Positions 9,612-19,241 of a DNA stretch of 64,000 nt are shown one piece after another. A program made the position numbers and the translations under genes. The stretch comes from Vibrio kanaloae (lineage in GTDB: Bacteria > Pseudomonadota > Gammaproteobacteria > Enterobacterales > Vibrionaceae): positions 1,054,001 to 1,118,000 of the forward strand of contig NZ_AP025498.1 of assembly GCF_024347535.1 (NCBI RefSeq), given 5' to 3'. A model generated the notes under the pieces. The model worked only from the letters and a program-made list of their open reading frames with translations. It was not told where the DNA came from and ran no database searches. Each line of letters starts with the position of its first letter. Position 1 is the first letter of the stretch.

Positions 9612-10370
9612 ATGAAAAAGCTAGCTACCCTCGTCACCTTAGCGTTAACGACTTCGTTGAGTTCGACTCATCTTTTAGCGGCCGAAAAGCTAAGAGTTTA
9701 TGCTGCATCGTCGATGACAAACGCGGTTAACCTATTGGTTGATGAGTTTGAGAAAGACCATTCTGTCGATGTTATTCCTGTGTACGCTAGTACTTCTTCA
9801 TTGGTACGTCAGATTGAAAGAGGGGCGTCTGCAGACATTTTTATCTCGGCGAATGAAAAATGGATGACGTATTTAGTTGATCGAAAATACGCATCTAGTG
9901 ACAACGTCACCAATATGTGTGAGAACGAACTTGTGCTAATTTCACCGAAAGGTACGCCGGTATCGTTGGATATCTCAAAGGGTGACCAATGGACTAAATT
10001 GCTTACTAATGAAAGACTTGCAGTTGGAAATACGATGTCGGTTCCTGCTGGTATCTATGCGAAGGAAGCATTAGAAGCTTTGGGTGTGTGGAATGACGTG
10101 AGTGATCGGTTAGCACCAAGCAACAATGTTCGTATGGCATTGGCTTTGGTAGAACGTAATGAAGCTAAACTTGGAATTGTCTATAAAACTGATGCTCTAC
10201 TTTCTAAAGAAGTGAGTTTAGTCGAGACGTTCCCTGCAGATTTGCATACCCCAATACGTTACCCTGTAGCGAAGTTGAGCGATAAAGTCGTCGCAGAACA
10301 GTTCTATACTTTCTTAAAGAGCGAAAAAGCGAAAGACACCTTAAATAGTTTTGGGTTTGAAGTACGTTAA
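9612..10370 (+). CDS. modA: Molybdate ABC transporter, periplasmic binding protein
   Basis: This 252-residue solute-binding protein has a signal peptide (MKKLATLVTLALTTSL..., cleavage near LLAA). Family motifs include LRVYAASSMTNAVNLL (oxyanion-binding serine region), STSSLVRQIERGASADIFISAN, and the hinge LAVGNTMSVPAGIYAKEAL. It captures molybdate (or tungstate) for ModBC. I place the start at 9612 and not at the upstream GTG 9603, because MKK begins a normal signal peptide there. The gene is immediately followed by modB without a gap. A perfect matS sequence lies inside the gene at 9898. Confidence 0.93.
   Translation: MKKLATLVTLALTTSLSSTHLLAAEKLRVYAASSMTNAVNLLVDEFEKDHSVDVIPVYASTSSLVRQIERGASADIFISANEKWMTYLVDRKYASSDNVTNMCENELVLISPKGTPVSLDISKGDQWTKLLTNERLAVGNTMSVPAGIYAKEALEALGVWNDVSDRLAPSNNVRMALALVERNEAKLGIVYKTDALLSKEVSLVETFPADLHTPIRYPVAKLSDKVVAEQFYTFLKSEKAKDTLNSFGFEVR
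9898..9910. promoter_or_regulatory. matS site (MatP binding, Ter macrodomain)
   Basis: GTGACAACGTCAC fits the matS consensus GTGACRNYGTCAC exactly. It lies in modA, about 27 kb from dif. MatP bound to such sites organises the terminus macrodomain. Confidence 0.7.
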
Positions 10371-11069
10371 ATGATGTATTTATCAGAATACGAATACCAA
10401 GCCTTAATGCTGAGCTTGAAAGTCGCTGGTTTTGCCATCTTATGGCTGATTCCTATCGGCATTGGTTTAGCGTGGCTGCTTGCTAAGAAACAATTTTTTG
10501 GTAAAAGCATTGTAGAGAGCTTTGTGCATCTGCCTTTAGTGTTACCTCCTGTGGTCATAGGCTATCTGTTGTTGGTGATGATGGGCAGGCAAGGCATTAT
10601 TGGCTCATGGCTCAATGAGGTGTTTGGTATTGTATTCAGCTTTAGCTGGAAGGGGGCGGCATTGGCGTGCGTTGTTGTCGCGTTGCCATTAATGGTTCGC
10701 TCTATCCGACTTAGCCTAGAGACGGTCGATAGTAAACTTGAAGAAGCGGCAGCCACATTGGGCGCGTCGCCGATTCGTGTGTTTTTCACAATCACATTAC
10801 CTCTGATGCTCCCTGGGATCATTACCGGTACCATGCTCTCTTTTGCGAGAAGCCTTGGTGAGTTTGGCGCGACGATTAGCTTCGTTTCAAATATTCCCGG
10901 TGAAACCCAAACTATCCCTTTGGCTATGTACACCTTTATCGAAACGCCTGGTGCGGAGATGGAAGCCGCACGTTTATGTGCCATTTCTATCGTGATAGCG
11001 CTTGGTTCATTGATGCTATCTGAGTGGCTAAATAAAAAGTCTGCACAACGACTAGGAGGCAATGCATGA
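10371..11069 (+). CDS. modB: Molybdate ABC transporter permease
   Basis: This 232-residue inner-membrane permease has about five hydrophobic segments. The cytoplasmic EAA loop, which contacts the ATPase, reads [27 protein letters not shown]. Other family features are [15 protein letters not shown] and [25 protein letters not shown]. The start ATG directly abuts the modA stop, and the stop overlaps the modC start in ATGA, so the three genes are translationally coupled in one operon. Confidence 0.94.
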   Translation: MMYLSEYEYQALMLSLKVAGFAILWLIPIGIGLAWLLAKKQFFGKSIVESFVHLPLVLPPVVIGYLLLVMMGRQGIIGSWLNEVFGIVFSFSWKGAALACVVVALPLMVRSIRLSLETVDSKLEEAAATLGASPIRVFFTITLPLMLPGIITGTMLSFARSLGEFGATISFVSNIPGETQTIPLAMYTFIETPGAEMEAARLCAISIVIALGSLMLSEWLNKKSAQRLGGNA

Positions 11070-12172
11070 GTGCCTTAATACTCCAATACCAACAACAGCT
11101 TGGTGAAACTTTTTTTGATATCGACTTAATGTTACCTAGCCACGGTATCACTGCGATTTTTGGCCGTTCAGGTGCGGGGAAAACCTCGTTAATTAATGCA
11201 ATTAGTGGTCTTAAACAGCCAGATAAGGGCTTGATCAGCGTATCGGGAACCACCTTATTTGATAGTGACAAGGGCATTAACTTGCCGACACACAAACGCA
11301 ACGTCGGTTATGTTTTCCAAGAGTCGAGATTGTTTCCACATCTAAAGGTGTCAGCGAACCTCAAATACGGAATGAAGGGCGTTGATAAAACGCATTTTGA
11401 GCAAATCGTTTCACTGTTGTCTTTGGGCTCATTGCTTGATCGCTATCCGGCACGTTTGTCTGGTGGTGAGAAGCAACGTGTGGCGATTGGCCGTGCTTTG
11501 TTGTCTAAGCCGAGCATTTTGTTGATGGATGAGCCTTTAGCCTCTCTCGACTTGCCTCGTAAGCGTGAAGTGATGCCGTTTTTGGAGAACTTATCCGAAA
11601 CCGTTCAAATCCCGGTTATCTATGTCACACACAGTCTTAATGAAATATTACGCTTGGCGAACTACTTAGTGATTATCGATCAGGGTAAAGTCATTTCATC
11701 GGGCGTAACCGAAAAAGTATGGGCATCTAGAGCCATGCAGCCTTGGCAATCTTTCTCAGAGCAAAGCTCGCTATTTGAAGCAACATTAACGGAACACAAT
11801 AACGATTATACTCTGTCTCGTCTGACGCTTGGTAAATCGACGTCGTTATGGGTTCAGAAGGTGTCGAGTGAGATTGGTGCCGCGGTGAGATTACAAGTTA
11901 GAGCAAATGATGTTTCTATCGCACTACATAAGCCGAAAGGTACTTCGATACGTAATATCCTCCCTGTAACCATTAAAAGCGTAGAGACGCAGCAACAGGG
12001 CAATAATAGGCAGAGTGTAGGGGTTAAGTTGGAGTTAGAGTTAGGGTGTTACCTTTGGGCAACAATCACGTTATGGGCTTTGGATGAACTCAATCTAGAA
12101 ATTGGCCAGCGTGTTTATGCTCAGATCAAGGGGGTTAGTGTCACGCAGAGAGATATTGCTGTTACACACTAA
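11066..12172 (+). CDS. modC: Molybdate ABC transporter ATP-binding protein
   Basis: This 368-residue ATPase energises molybdate uptake. Walker A is GRSGAGKTS (about 34-42), the Q-loop is FQESRLFPH, the signature is LSGGEKQR, Walker B is [12 protein letters not shown], and the H-loop is VTHS. A C-terminal molybdopterin-binding/TOBE-like domain (about 290-365) could bind oxyanion for feedback inhibition, as in other ModC proteins. It overlaps modB by four bases and ends the operon. Confidence 0.94.
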   Translation: MSALILQYQQQLGETFFDIDLMLPSHGITAIFGRSGAGKTSLINAISGLKQPDKGLISVSGTTLFDSDKGINLPTHKRNVGYVFQESRLFPHLKVSANLKYGMKGVDKTHFEQIVSLLSLGSLLDRYPARLSGGEKQRVAIGRALLSKPSILLMDEPLASLDLPRKREVMPFLENLSETVQIPVIYVTHSLNEILRLANYLVIIDQGKVISSGVTEKVWASRAMQPWQSFSEQSSLFEATLTEHNNDYTLSRLTLGKSTSLWVQKVSSEIGAAVRLQVRANDVSIALHKPKGTSIRNILPVTIKSVETQQQGNNRQSVGVKLELELGCYLWATITLWALDELNLEIGQRVYAQIKGVSVTQRDIAVTH

Positions 12173-12277
12173 ATCGTTAATTGAAAGTTTAGATCGTGAA
12201 CTAGACTTTAGGGGGCGTCAGTTAAGCACAGGTTGTTATAGAGTAACAACGACAAGAAAAAGTCGCGGGCACAAAGA

Positions 12278-12307
12278 AAGCCGCTACTTTTAAGTTGTAA
12301 GCGGCTT
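12278..12307. terminator. Terminator hairpin between convergent modC and the DUF3069-type gene
   Basis: The inverted repeat AAGCCGC.../...GCGGCTT is partly extended inside (TAC/GTA). It sits between two convergent genes. The U-tract is poor, so efficiency is uncertain. Confidence 0.5.
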
Positions 12308-12332
12308 AATCATAAATAGTACTGTTAGCGAT

Positions 12333-12770
12333 TTACTTAGTAAAAACTTCTTTAAAATCACGCTTCAAGATAGCATCACGACGCGCTTTCTTGATTTGCT
12401 TAACCATGTCTTTTACACAGTTGTGTAGGACTTGGTCTAGCAGTTGAGCTCGGTACTCTTCTTTTTCTTCGTCAGTCATGTCTTCTGGAAGTTTAAGAGT
12501 CGGGAACTCTTCCATCACGTTGACGCCAGCGAACGCTTGGCTCACAGAAATTAGAGCGTGAAACTGTTCAAAGTTGTCTAAAACATTTTGTGCGCTTGCT
12601 GGAAGGCTATCCCAAGCTTCACGTACCGCTTCTTCAGACACTTCGTGAATAGAAGTAACCATGAAGTGCATCTCTTTTGGCACTTCATCAAATTCGATAA
12701 CTTGACGAAGCTCTGGTGAGATAGTGGTTAAATCGATTTCTGGTTGTTCGTTGCTTTTAGCGTCTGACAT
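12333..12770 (-). CDS. Conserved Vibrio cytosolic protein (DUF3069-like), unknown function
   Basis: This 145-residue acidic, helix-rich soluble protein has no signal peptide or membrane segment. It has a central helical segment (SLPASAQNVLDNFEQFHALISVSQAFAGV) and a basic C-terminal helix (KDMVKQIKKARRDAILKRDF). I associate it with the DUF3069 group seen mainly in Vibrionaceae; that is from memory and unverified. It stands alone, convergent with modC. No function can be proposed. Confidence 0.7.
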   Translation of the reverse strand: MSDAKSNEQPEIDLTTISPELRQVIEFDEVPKEMHFMVTSIHEVSEEAVREAWDSLPASAQNVLDNFEQFHALISVSQAFAGVNVMEEFPTLKLPEDMTDEEKEEYRAQLLDQVLHNCVKDMVKQIKKARRDAILKRDFKEVFTK

Positions 12771-12902
12771 AATATTTCTCTTTAAAAAGAAAACAATGCT
12801 AAAAAGATCTGTAAAAAAGTCAATATAATATAGAGATTAGTGCATGATTTAAGCCCAAAATTGAGCTACTTTGAATATTCAGCACAATATAAAGGTGATG
12901 TG

Positions 12903-13874
12903 ATGATAGAAAAGGGAGCTTCGATGCGCATATTACTGGTTGATGACGTTCAACTAGACAGAATGCAGCTTGCTATTCGACTCAAGCAACTGGGCCATAT
13001 TGTTGAAGCTGTTGGAAGTGGTAAGGAAGCCCTAAATATTTACTCTAATTTTGATCCTGAACTCGTGTTGCTTGATATCACTATGCCTGATATGGACGGT
13101 TTTGAGGTTGCAAACGAGGTGCGTCATCAATTCCCCGAGTGGGTTCCCATCATCTTTTTGAGTGGTCACGAAGAGCCTGAAATGATTGCAAAAGCGATTG
13201 ATGCTGGTGGCGATGATTATCTGATCAAGCCAGTGAACAAAGTTGTTTTGAATTCTAAGTTGATAGCGATGCAGCGTATTGCGCACATGAGGCGTGAGTT
13301 AAAGCAGAGCACAGCCAAACTAGAAGAATTGAACATCCTTCTTCAACAGCAAGCCAACGAAGACGGTTTAACCAAATTGTACAACCGTCGATATATGGAT
13401 ACTAAGCTTGAAGAGAGCATCGCATGGCACGGAAGGCGTAATATGCCCATGACCGTGATACTCCTAGATGTAGATTTCTTTAAGTCTTATAACGATAATT
13501 ACGGCCATATTCAAGGAGATAAGTGTTTGCAAGAACTTGCTAGTACATTAAAGCGCCTCTTTGTTCGAGCTGGAGAGTTTGTAGGTCGTTATGGCGGTGA
13601 AGAGTTTGTGTTGATTTTGAGTGATACGGATATCAAAGCAGCTAAATTACATGCGGATCGGGTAGAAGAAGCACTTCATGAAATGAACTATACACACAAT
13701 TACTCAACCGTTTCTGATAGAGTTACAGTGTCGCAAGGGGTGCTATCTTTCATTCCCTGTGGTAATGAATCTATTGACTTTGTTTACGAAAAAGTTGATC
13801 AAGTGCTTTATCAAGCCAAACAAAGTGGTAGAAATACTTACATACAAAGAAACATTTTGGATGTTGCAGTTTAG
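12903..13874 (+). CDS. Response regulator with diguanylate cyclase output (REC-GGDEF)
   Basis: The N-terminal receiver domain has acidic pocket VDDVQ, phosphoacceptor Asp in LLDITMPDMDGFEV, and Lys in LIKPVN. A short coiled segment joins it to a GGDEF domain with an intact active-site loop RYGGEEF. It is therefore a likely phosphorylation-controlled c-di-GMP synthase. The inhibitory-site position, normally RxxD five residues before GGEEF, reads RAGE, so product feedback may be weakened. Two starts are plausible: 12903 (AAAGGTGAT upstream) and 12924 (AAGGGAG five bases upstream, giving MRILLVDD). No cognate kinase gene is adjacent. Confidence 0.9.
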   Translation: MIEKGASMRILLVDDVQLDRMQLAIRLKQLGHIVEAVGSGKEALNIYSNFDPELVLLDITMPDMDGFEVANEVRHQFPEWVPIIFLSGHEEPEMIAKAIDAGGDDYLIKPVNKVVLNSKLIAMQRIAHMRRELKQSTAKLEELNILLQQQANEDGLTKLYNRRYMDTKLEESIAWHGRRNMPMTVILLDVDFFKSYNDNYGHIQGDKCLQELASTLKRLFVRAGEFVGRYGGEEFVLILSDTDIKAAKLHADRVEEALHEMNYTHNYSTVSDRVTVSQGVLSFIPCGNESIDFVYEKVDQVLYQAKQSGRNTYIQRNILDVAV

Positions 13875-13947
13875 TTGATCTGCTCGTTAGATATTTGACA
13901 TGACACTTCTATTAGTGTTGAAGATAGAAAAGGATTTAAGGGATAAA

Positions 13948-14961
13948 ATGCCGCACTCAAAGCCATTTTTTATGGTTAATAGAGGTTGGACACAGGTCGT
14001 TTCTGTACTTTGTTTTGTTGTTCCTACCGTTGTTAATGCTGCCACGCCGCTATCTGACCTTTTTCGTAAAAATATCGAACAGAGTTTTGCGACGAGTGTA
14101 CTGCTTAACGATACCGATGTTTTCACTTTTGGTATCAATAACTTTGATCCAAATAAAGTATTTAGTTTAGACAATGATGCGATTGGTTCGAACGATTCCG
14201 TAAGTCGCCGAAAAAGTATTACGTCCCTCAGCCTACCATACACATTTGAAATACCAGCTTACATCGAAGATAACCATCAAGAGGTGACTCTTAGTTTGTC
14301 TGCATTGCGTGTTGAAAGAGATGTTCAATATGACTCAACGACAGTAACTGATTTTCAAAAAGAGACCATAGTATCGGGATATGTTGAGTTCGCTAACGTT
14401 TCTCAATTGAATGAGTATTGGAGTTTCCATTCAGGGGTTGGTAATCATGTTTCTTACTATCGTAACGACTTCGATTATCGTGCTAATCTGCTTAAGCCGT
14501 TTGCTGGCCAACTTGACGGGACTTATCTCAATACTGATGCTTGGGCCTATATCATTGAGCCTAAAATCAAGTTGATCTTTGAAGACAAGAACGATTGGGG
14601 AAAATACAAACTCAGTACCAGTTGGCGTTATTTTAATGGTGTCGGTTGGGGCGAAGCTAATAACGGTAATATTGGCCATCCAGAAGGTTGGTATATAGCC
14701 AATGAAGCGAAGATTTTTTACGACCTAGTACGTTGGGATAAAAACATTACGTCTATGTACTCCAGTATCAGGAGAATTGATATTGGAGGTGATACAGTTG
14801 CTCCTATGGGAACGACGTCGTATTACGAAGGTAGTGTGGGCTGGTTGCTTAACCCCAACCTATTTAATGAATGGGTCGATAATGTAGGCATTGGCTTTAC
14901 GATCAATTACGGAAGCAGTTTGAAAGGAGGGAGCTTGATCATCTTCTTCAACCAAGATTAG
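13948..14961 (+). CDS. Solitary outer-membrane autotransporter-like beta-barrel protein
   Basis: This 337-residue protein has a long signal peptide ending VVPTVVNA-AT. The rest is barrel-like with many aromatic-flanked strands (YVEFANVSQLNEYWSF, WGKYKLSTSWRYFNG). It resembles the Vibrio 'solitary outer membrane autotransporter beta-barrel' group (PF11557), a barrel without a passenger. That assignment is from recall. The start at 13948 is supported by AAGGG five bases upstream; an earlier in-frame ATG at 13900 lacks a site and would disrupt the signal peptide. Function is unknown. Confidence 0.72.
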   Translation: MPHSKPFFMVNRGWTQVVSVLCFVVPTVVNAATPLSDLFRKNIEQSFATSVLLNDTDVFTFGINNFDPNKVFSLDNDAIGSNDSVSRRKSITSLSLPYTFEIPAYIEDNHQEVTLSLSALRVERDVQYDSTTVTDFQKETIVSGYVEFANVSQLNEYWSFHSGVGNHVSYYRNDFDYRANLLKPFAGQLDGTYLNTDAWAYIIEPKIKLIFEDKNDWGKYKLSTSWRYFNGVGWGEANNGNIGHPEGWYIANEAKIFYDLVRWDKNITSMYSSIRRIDIGGDTVAPMGTTSYYEGSVGWLLNPNLFNEWVDNVGIGFTINYGSSLKGGSLIIFFNQD

Positions 14962-15058
14962 TCTTCAAACTTATCCTGTCCTATTCGGCTCTCAATTTAT
15001 TGATGTTTATTGTTGAAGGCTCTAGCTAACTGTAGATGCGCTTAACTGCCACCTAGAA

Positions 15059-16300
15059 CTAACTTTTAACACACAGTTTGTTTCGGCCGGTTTCTTTAGC
15101 TTTGTACAGTGCATTATCCGCTAGCTTCAAAACTTCTTCGGGCTGTCTTGTGGTCGTACTATCAGCCAACCCAATACTTACCGTAACATTCACAACATCT
15201 GCTGGTTTACTATTCTTGCCACGCTTTTTCATACCGACTTCATGGTCATCAGGACGCTCGTGAGTGTTACGAATGGTGATGTCGTAATTCTGGATCTCAG
15301 AAATCAGAGCCTGAAGGTGCTCTTTCACTTGTTCGGTGTACTTACCTTTAAAAATGATCGTGAACTCTTCACCACCATAGCGGTAGGCACGAGCTCCGCC
15401 TGTTGTTTCTTTCAATACTCGAGCCACTAGTTTCAGCACATCGTCGCCAATATCATGCCCGTAGGTATCATTAAATTTCTTGAAGTGATCGATATCAACC
15501 ATCGCCATCGAGTATTTACGCCCTAAGTGCTTCATATCCACTTCTAAGGCGTGTCGACCAGGGATGTTAGTCAGTTGGTCATTAAAGGCCATATCGTGGC
15601 TTGCTGACATCACATAGATGATGATTAAGGTTCCCGATAGTGAAAACATAGTGCTTGAGATGTATTGAACGTCAAAAAAGATAAATGTACATGACGCGAT
15701 CAAAATTGCACTGTAAACCACAACATCGATAGAGCGGTTATACACCAACACTAGAATGGCAGTAAGGCCAAGCAAACAAAGGCTATACAACACTAAAACT
15801 AAAGGCAGTTTGGAAAAATCCCTCACGACAAACAAAATGCCTTTGCTCCATGATTCAAAACCTCCGGCATGGAAGTGAGAAACAATCAATTGTGTCCACA
15901 CCATAAACAACACGAGTACCAAGGCATATAACAGCATGGATTTTGAGTTAACGCCATTATCGGGGAAGGCATAAACGAGTAAGCAAGTCACAGGCAGTAG
16001 AGCGGCCAGCAGAGATAGCTCTAACAAAGTGGTTCCGGTATTGAGTGGCGATTGCAAGCGAACTTGGATGATTAGATAAGCGACAAGCATGGTTACAGAA
16101 ACCATGGCCATTCGACCTTGCTTAAAGGTGTGGCACAGCATGACCGCAACACTCAATAAAATATATGGGAGGTTGCTAGCAAACCCTATGTTTGAACCCG
16201 TCACGAGAATGACGTTATTCATACCTGCAAGTAATATTGCTAAGAGAAGTAAGGGGAAGCAAAATCGAAACATGCTCGACGTTACGAAAGAAGATGTCAT
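15059..16300 (-). CDS. Membrane-anchored diguanylate cyclase (GGDEF)
   Basis: This 413-residue protein has about six to eight hydrophobic helices (residues 10-230) that form a membrane sensor region. It is followed by a GGDEF domain with the active loop YRYGGEEFTIIF and the substrate motif VDIDHFKKFNDTYGHDIGDD. It should make c-di-GMP at the inner membrane. Residues at the usual RxxD inhibitory site (TGGA before RAYRY) do not fit, so feedback inhibition is probably absent. There is an unusual insertion between YDITIRN and DVVNVTVSIG, rich in charged residues (about 355-375). It is convergent with the barrel gene at 13948. No clear ribosome-binding site separates the candidate starts at 16300 and 16273. 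Confidence 0.9.
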   Translation of the reverse strand: MTSSFVTSSMFRFCFPLLLLAILLAGMNNVILVTGSNIGFASNLPYILLSVAVMLCHTFKQGRMAMVSVTMLVAYLIIQVRLQSPLNTGTTLLELSLLAALLPVTCLLVYAFPDNGVNSKSMLLYALVLVLFMVWTQLIVSHFHAGGFESWSKGILFVVRDFSKLPLVLVLYSLCLLGLTAILVLVYNRSIDVVVYSAILIASCTFIFFDVQYISSTMFSLSGTLIIIYVMSASHDMAFNDQLTNIPGRHALEVDMKHLGRKYSMAMVDIDHFKKFNDTYGHDIGDDVLKLVARVLKETTGGARAYRYGGEEFTIIFKGKYTEQVKEHLQALISEIQNYDITIRNTHERPDDHEVGMKKRGKNSKPADVVNVTVSIGLADSTTTRQPEEVLKLADNALYKAKETGRNKLCVKS

Positions 16301-16695
16301 TTATGTGGTGAGCCTAACTATAATGATGATCTTATAATTTAATGTTATACGTAGGATACGGTTAAACAAGTTATTGCCAAGCTTTTTGCCTAAATTAGAG
16401 CAAAAACATTGCCATTGGTCGCTAATAGCGCAACTATTTTTATATGTATTTGAGTTGCTATTAACCATAGAACGAACTAAACAGTATATATGATAAATTA
16501 ATTAGTCGTTATAAGTACTTAACAAAATTCAGGTGCTTTTGCCTCAATTGTCATATTAGCTCCGATAACTGATAGAAGCATAGACTGTAATCAAATTCGA
16601 GCAAGCTCTATAACAGAGTTAAAGTAAGTTTTGCGATTAGGTTGTTCACTATTTGAAACTAGGTCATAAACAACCGCTACAAATGGAGGGGTAGT
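16301..16695. other. AT-rich intergenic region, no gene seen
   Basis: This is about 395 bases between divergent genes. No convincing coding frame, hairpin terminator or RNA gene is visible. A good ribosome-binding site (GGAGGGG) lies at its right end, before the ComFB-like gene. Confidence 0.6.
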
Positions 16696-17064
16696 ATGCA
16701 AATTAGTGTTGATGTACATAACTATATGGAAACTTTGGTGGGACACGTTTTGTCTACCGAGGAATATGTGTCTAGCTATACTAACGAACAGTTGGCCGAT
16801 CTTGCGTGTCTGGCTTTAGGGCAACTTAAGCCGATCTACATTCGCTTCGATATCGATTTTCTTTCAGCACTGCCAGAAGATAAATTGGTGCTCTATAAAC
16901 GAAATAGTGAGGTCGCGGTAAAAAATGCAGAAAGTATGGTTATTGACGATAGAAGACGTGAGCGTAACGACAATGTGCCCGTTATATTTAGCCAACATAA
17001 CTTTGATGATGACGTAGAGTTGCAATGGTATGAAAAGCCATTGTTGAATCGTAAACAGTCATGA
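16696..17064 (+). CDS. ComFB-like protein (late competence development family)
   Basis: This 122-residue soluble protein has a core (YTNEQLADLACLALGQLKPIYIRFDIDFL...) resembling the ComFB family (PF10719): a helix, an LN/LG-x-hxPxY motif, then a helix ending in a run of alanine and glutamate. It lacks the zinc-binding cysteines of B. subtilis ComFB. Recent work on cyanobacterial ComFB proteins points to cyclic di-nucleotide binding, so a second-messenger role is possible (inference, strengthened by nearby GGDEF genes). GGAGGGG precedes the start. A small HlyU-family gene follows 40 bases later, probably in one operon. Confidence 0.72.
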   Translation: MQISVDVHNYMETLVGHVLSTEEYVSSYTNEQLADLACLALGQLKPIYIRFDIDFLSALPEDKLVLYKRNSEVAVKNAESMVIDDRRRERNDNVPVIFSQHNFDDDVELQWYEKPLLNRKQS

Positions 17065-17104
17065 TAGTTTAGTGTGAGTGCGGTCATTTAAGGAGTAAAA
17101 ATAC

Positions 17105-17386
17105 ATGGGTTTCTTTTCTAGATTATTTAGTGGCAAAGAAAAAACCGAACAAAAAGTAGAGATTGAGCCAGTCGAATATAAGGGTTTCAATATCTATCAA
17201 GATGCCATTGCTGAATCTGGTCAATACCGTGTTGCTGGGCGAATCGAGAAAGAGATCGACGGTGAAATTAAAACTCATCGGTTTATTCGCTCTGATGTTG
17301 TTTCAAACAAACAAGACGCCAACGAATTAATGCTCAAGAAATCACAGATGTTCATCGACCAAATGGGTAACAATATATTTAGCTAA
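17105..17386 (+). CDS. HlyU-family (PF10115) small protein
   Basis: This 93-residue protein begins MGFFSRLFSGKE, a typical amphipathic start of the 'HlyU' PF10115 group. It continues with VEYKGFNIYQDAIAESGQYRVAGRIEKEI and IRSDVVSNKQDANELML. The family name is misleading: it is unrelated to the ArsR-type HlyU regulator of V. cholerae, and its biochemical role is not established. A ribosome-binding site (AAGGAG) lies upstream. It is probably cotranscribed with the ComFB-like gene. Confidence 0.75.
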   Translation: MGFFSRLFSGKEKTEQKVEIEPVEYKGFNIYQDAIAESGQYRVAGRIEKEIDGEIKTHRFIRSDVVSNKQDANELMLKKSQMFIDQMGNNIFS

Positions 17387-17423
17387 CCAATTAGGGTTAG
17401 AATTGATGTTAGTCATCATTTTG

Positions 17424-17459
17424 AGAGCTTTCAGTGTATATGCTGAAAGCTCTTTTTTG
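17424..17459 (+). terminator. Rho-independent terminator after the HlyU-family gene
   Basis: The stem AGAGCTTTCAG / CTGAAAGCTCT with an 8-base loop is followed by TTTTTT. Confidence 0.9.
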
Positions 17460-17683
17460 TTTTTGAGAATAAGATCTGCTAACAGGTAGTTGTCACACAG
17501 ATTACTGATTGAGTGGTTGATCTACTTTGAGGAAGGGTTTCACTTCTTAAAATAAAGTGCTTAAAACTCCACCAAACTGTTATAAGTAATAACTTTTCTT
17601 ATTCTTTGAATAAAACGCTTGAAGTATTAGTTGTCGTTAGATACAAACGAATAAGTCATTGTGCCAATAGTCAAGGAATAGCT

Positions 17684-19231
17684 ATGCAAATTGGTGTACC
17701 AAGAGAAACACTCGCAGGTGAAACGCGAGTCGCTGCATCGCCGAAATCGGTAGAGCAGCTTCTAAAATTAGGGTTTGAAGTTTGTGTTGAATCACAAGCA
17801 GGTGCGTTAGCAAGTTTTGAAGATGCAGCTTATGAACAAGCTGGAGCAAAAGTTGTTACTGCAGATGAAGCTTGGAAATCCGATATTATCTTTAAAGTTA
17901 ACGCTCCGATCGTTGACGAGTCTAAAAATGAAATCGATCTTCTTAAAGATGGCGCAACATTGGTCAGCTTTATTTGGCCAGCTCAAAATCCAGAGTTAAT
18001 GGAACAATTGTCCAGTCGCAACATCAACGTGATGGCGATGGATTCTGTACCACGAATTTCAAGAGCTCAGGCGCTAGATGCGTTGAGTTCTATGGCAAAC
18101 ATCGCGGGTTATCGTGCTGTTGTTGAAGCTGCGCATGAATTTGGTCGATTCTTCACGGGTCAGATTACGGCTGCGGGTAAAGTTCCACCAGCAAAAGTAC
18201 TGGTTGCAGGTGCAGGTGTTGCTGGCCTAGCTGCAATTGGCGCTGCGGGTAGCTTAGGTGCGATCGTTCGTTCATTCGATGTTCGTCCTGAAGTTAAAGA
18301 ACAAGTTGAGTCGATGGGCGCTGAATTCTTGGAAGTGGATTTCAAGGAAGATACCAGTGCTGGTGACGGCTACGCAAAAGAGATGTCTGAAGCATTCAAT
18401 AAGAAAGCTGAAGAGCTTTATGCAGCTCAAGCGAAAGACGTCGATATCATCATTACAACGGCGCTGATCCCAGGTCGCCCGGCTCCGAAGCTGATTACCA
18501 AAGAGATGGTAGACAGTATGAGTGCAGGTAGTGTGATTGTAGACCTTGCGGCAGCCAATGGCGGTAACTGTGAATACACGGTTGCGGATCAAGTCATTAC
18601 AACAGCGAATGGCGTTAAGATTGTTGGTTACACAGACATGGTTGGTCGACTGCCGACTCAATCATCTCAGTTGTATGCAACGAACCTAGTTAACTTGCTG
18701 AAACTACTTTGCAAAGAGAAAGATGGCAACATCAATATCGACTTTGAAGATGTTGTTCTGCGTGGTGTTACTGTCGTTAAAGAAGGTGAGGTCACTTGGC
18801 CAGCTCCACCAATTCAAGTTTCAGCTCAACCACAACAAGCTAAGCCAAAAGCGGCCAAACCAGAGCCTAAAGTTGAAGAACCTGTTTCTCCAATTAAGAA
18901 AGTGGCGGGTATGGCGGTAGCTGTTGGTGCATTCGCTTGGGTAGCTTCGGTTGCTCCTGCTGCGTTCTTATCTCACTTTACTGTTTTTGTTCTCGCTTGC
19001 GTGGTGGGTTATTACGTAGTTTGGAATGTAAGCCATTCTCTGCACACACCGTTGATGTCCGTGACTAACGCGATTTCAGGGATCATTGTGGTAGGGGCAC
19101 TGTTACAAATAGGACAAGGAAGTGGCGTCGTCACGTTCTTATCATTTATTGCCGTATTAATTGCAAGTATCAATATCTTTGGTGGCTTTACCGTGACCAA
19201 ACGTATGCTTGAAATGTTCCGTAAAGACTAA
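17684..19231 (+). CDS. pntA: NAD(P) transhydrogenase subunit alpha
   Basis: This 515-residue subunit belongs to the proton-translocating transhydrogenase that moves hydride between NADH and NADP+. The N-terminal NAD(H)-binding dI domain resembles alanine dehydrogenase ([20 protein letters not shown]; Rossmann motif [25 protein letters not shown]-loop-like region). A Pro/Ala/Lys linker at about 390-410 precedes a C-terminal membrane part of about four helices. The ATG at 17684 is chosen over one 26 codons upstream because AAGGAAT lies just before it and the protein then starts as E. coli PntA does. pntB follows after 10 bases. Confidence 0.95.
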   Translation: MQIGVPRETLAGETRVAASPKSVEQLLKLGFEVCVESQAGALASFEDAAYEQAGAKVVTADEAWKSDIIFKVNAPIVDESKNEIDLLKDGATLVSFIWPAQNPELMEQLSSRNINVMAMDSVPRISRAQALDALSSMANIAGYRAVVEAAHEFGRFFTGQITAAGKVPPAKVLVAGAGVAGLAAIGAAGSLGAIVRSFDVRPEVKEQVESMGAEFLEVDFKEDTSAGDGYAKEMSEAFNKKAEELYAAQAKDVDIIITTALIPGRPAPKLITKEMVDSMSAGSVIVDLAAANGGNCEYTVADQVITTANGVKIVGYTDMVGRLPTQSSQLYATNLVNLLKLLCKEKDGNINIDFEDVVLRGVTVVKEGEVTWPAPPIQVSAQPQQAKPKAAKPEPKVEEPVSPIKKVAGMAVAVGAFAWVASVAPAAFLSHFTVFVLACVVGYYVVWNVSHSLHTPLMSVTNAISGIIVVGALLQIGQGSGVVTFLSFIAVLIASINIFGGFTVTKRMLEMFRKD

Positions 19232-19241
19232 GGAGTAACAG

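Noticed and set aside
10562..11301. Minus-strand frames opposite modB/modC
   Set aside because: They overlap strongly supported genes completely and carry no family motif.
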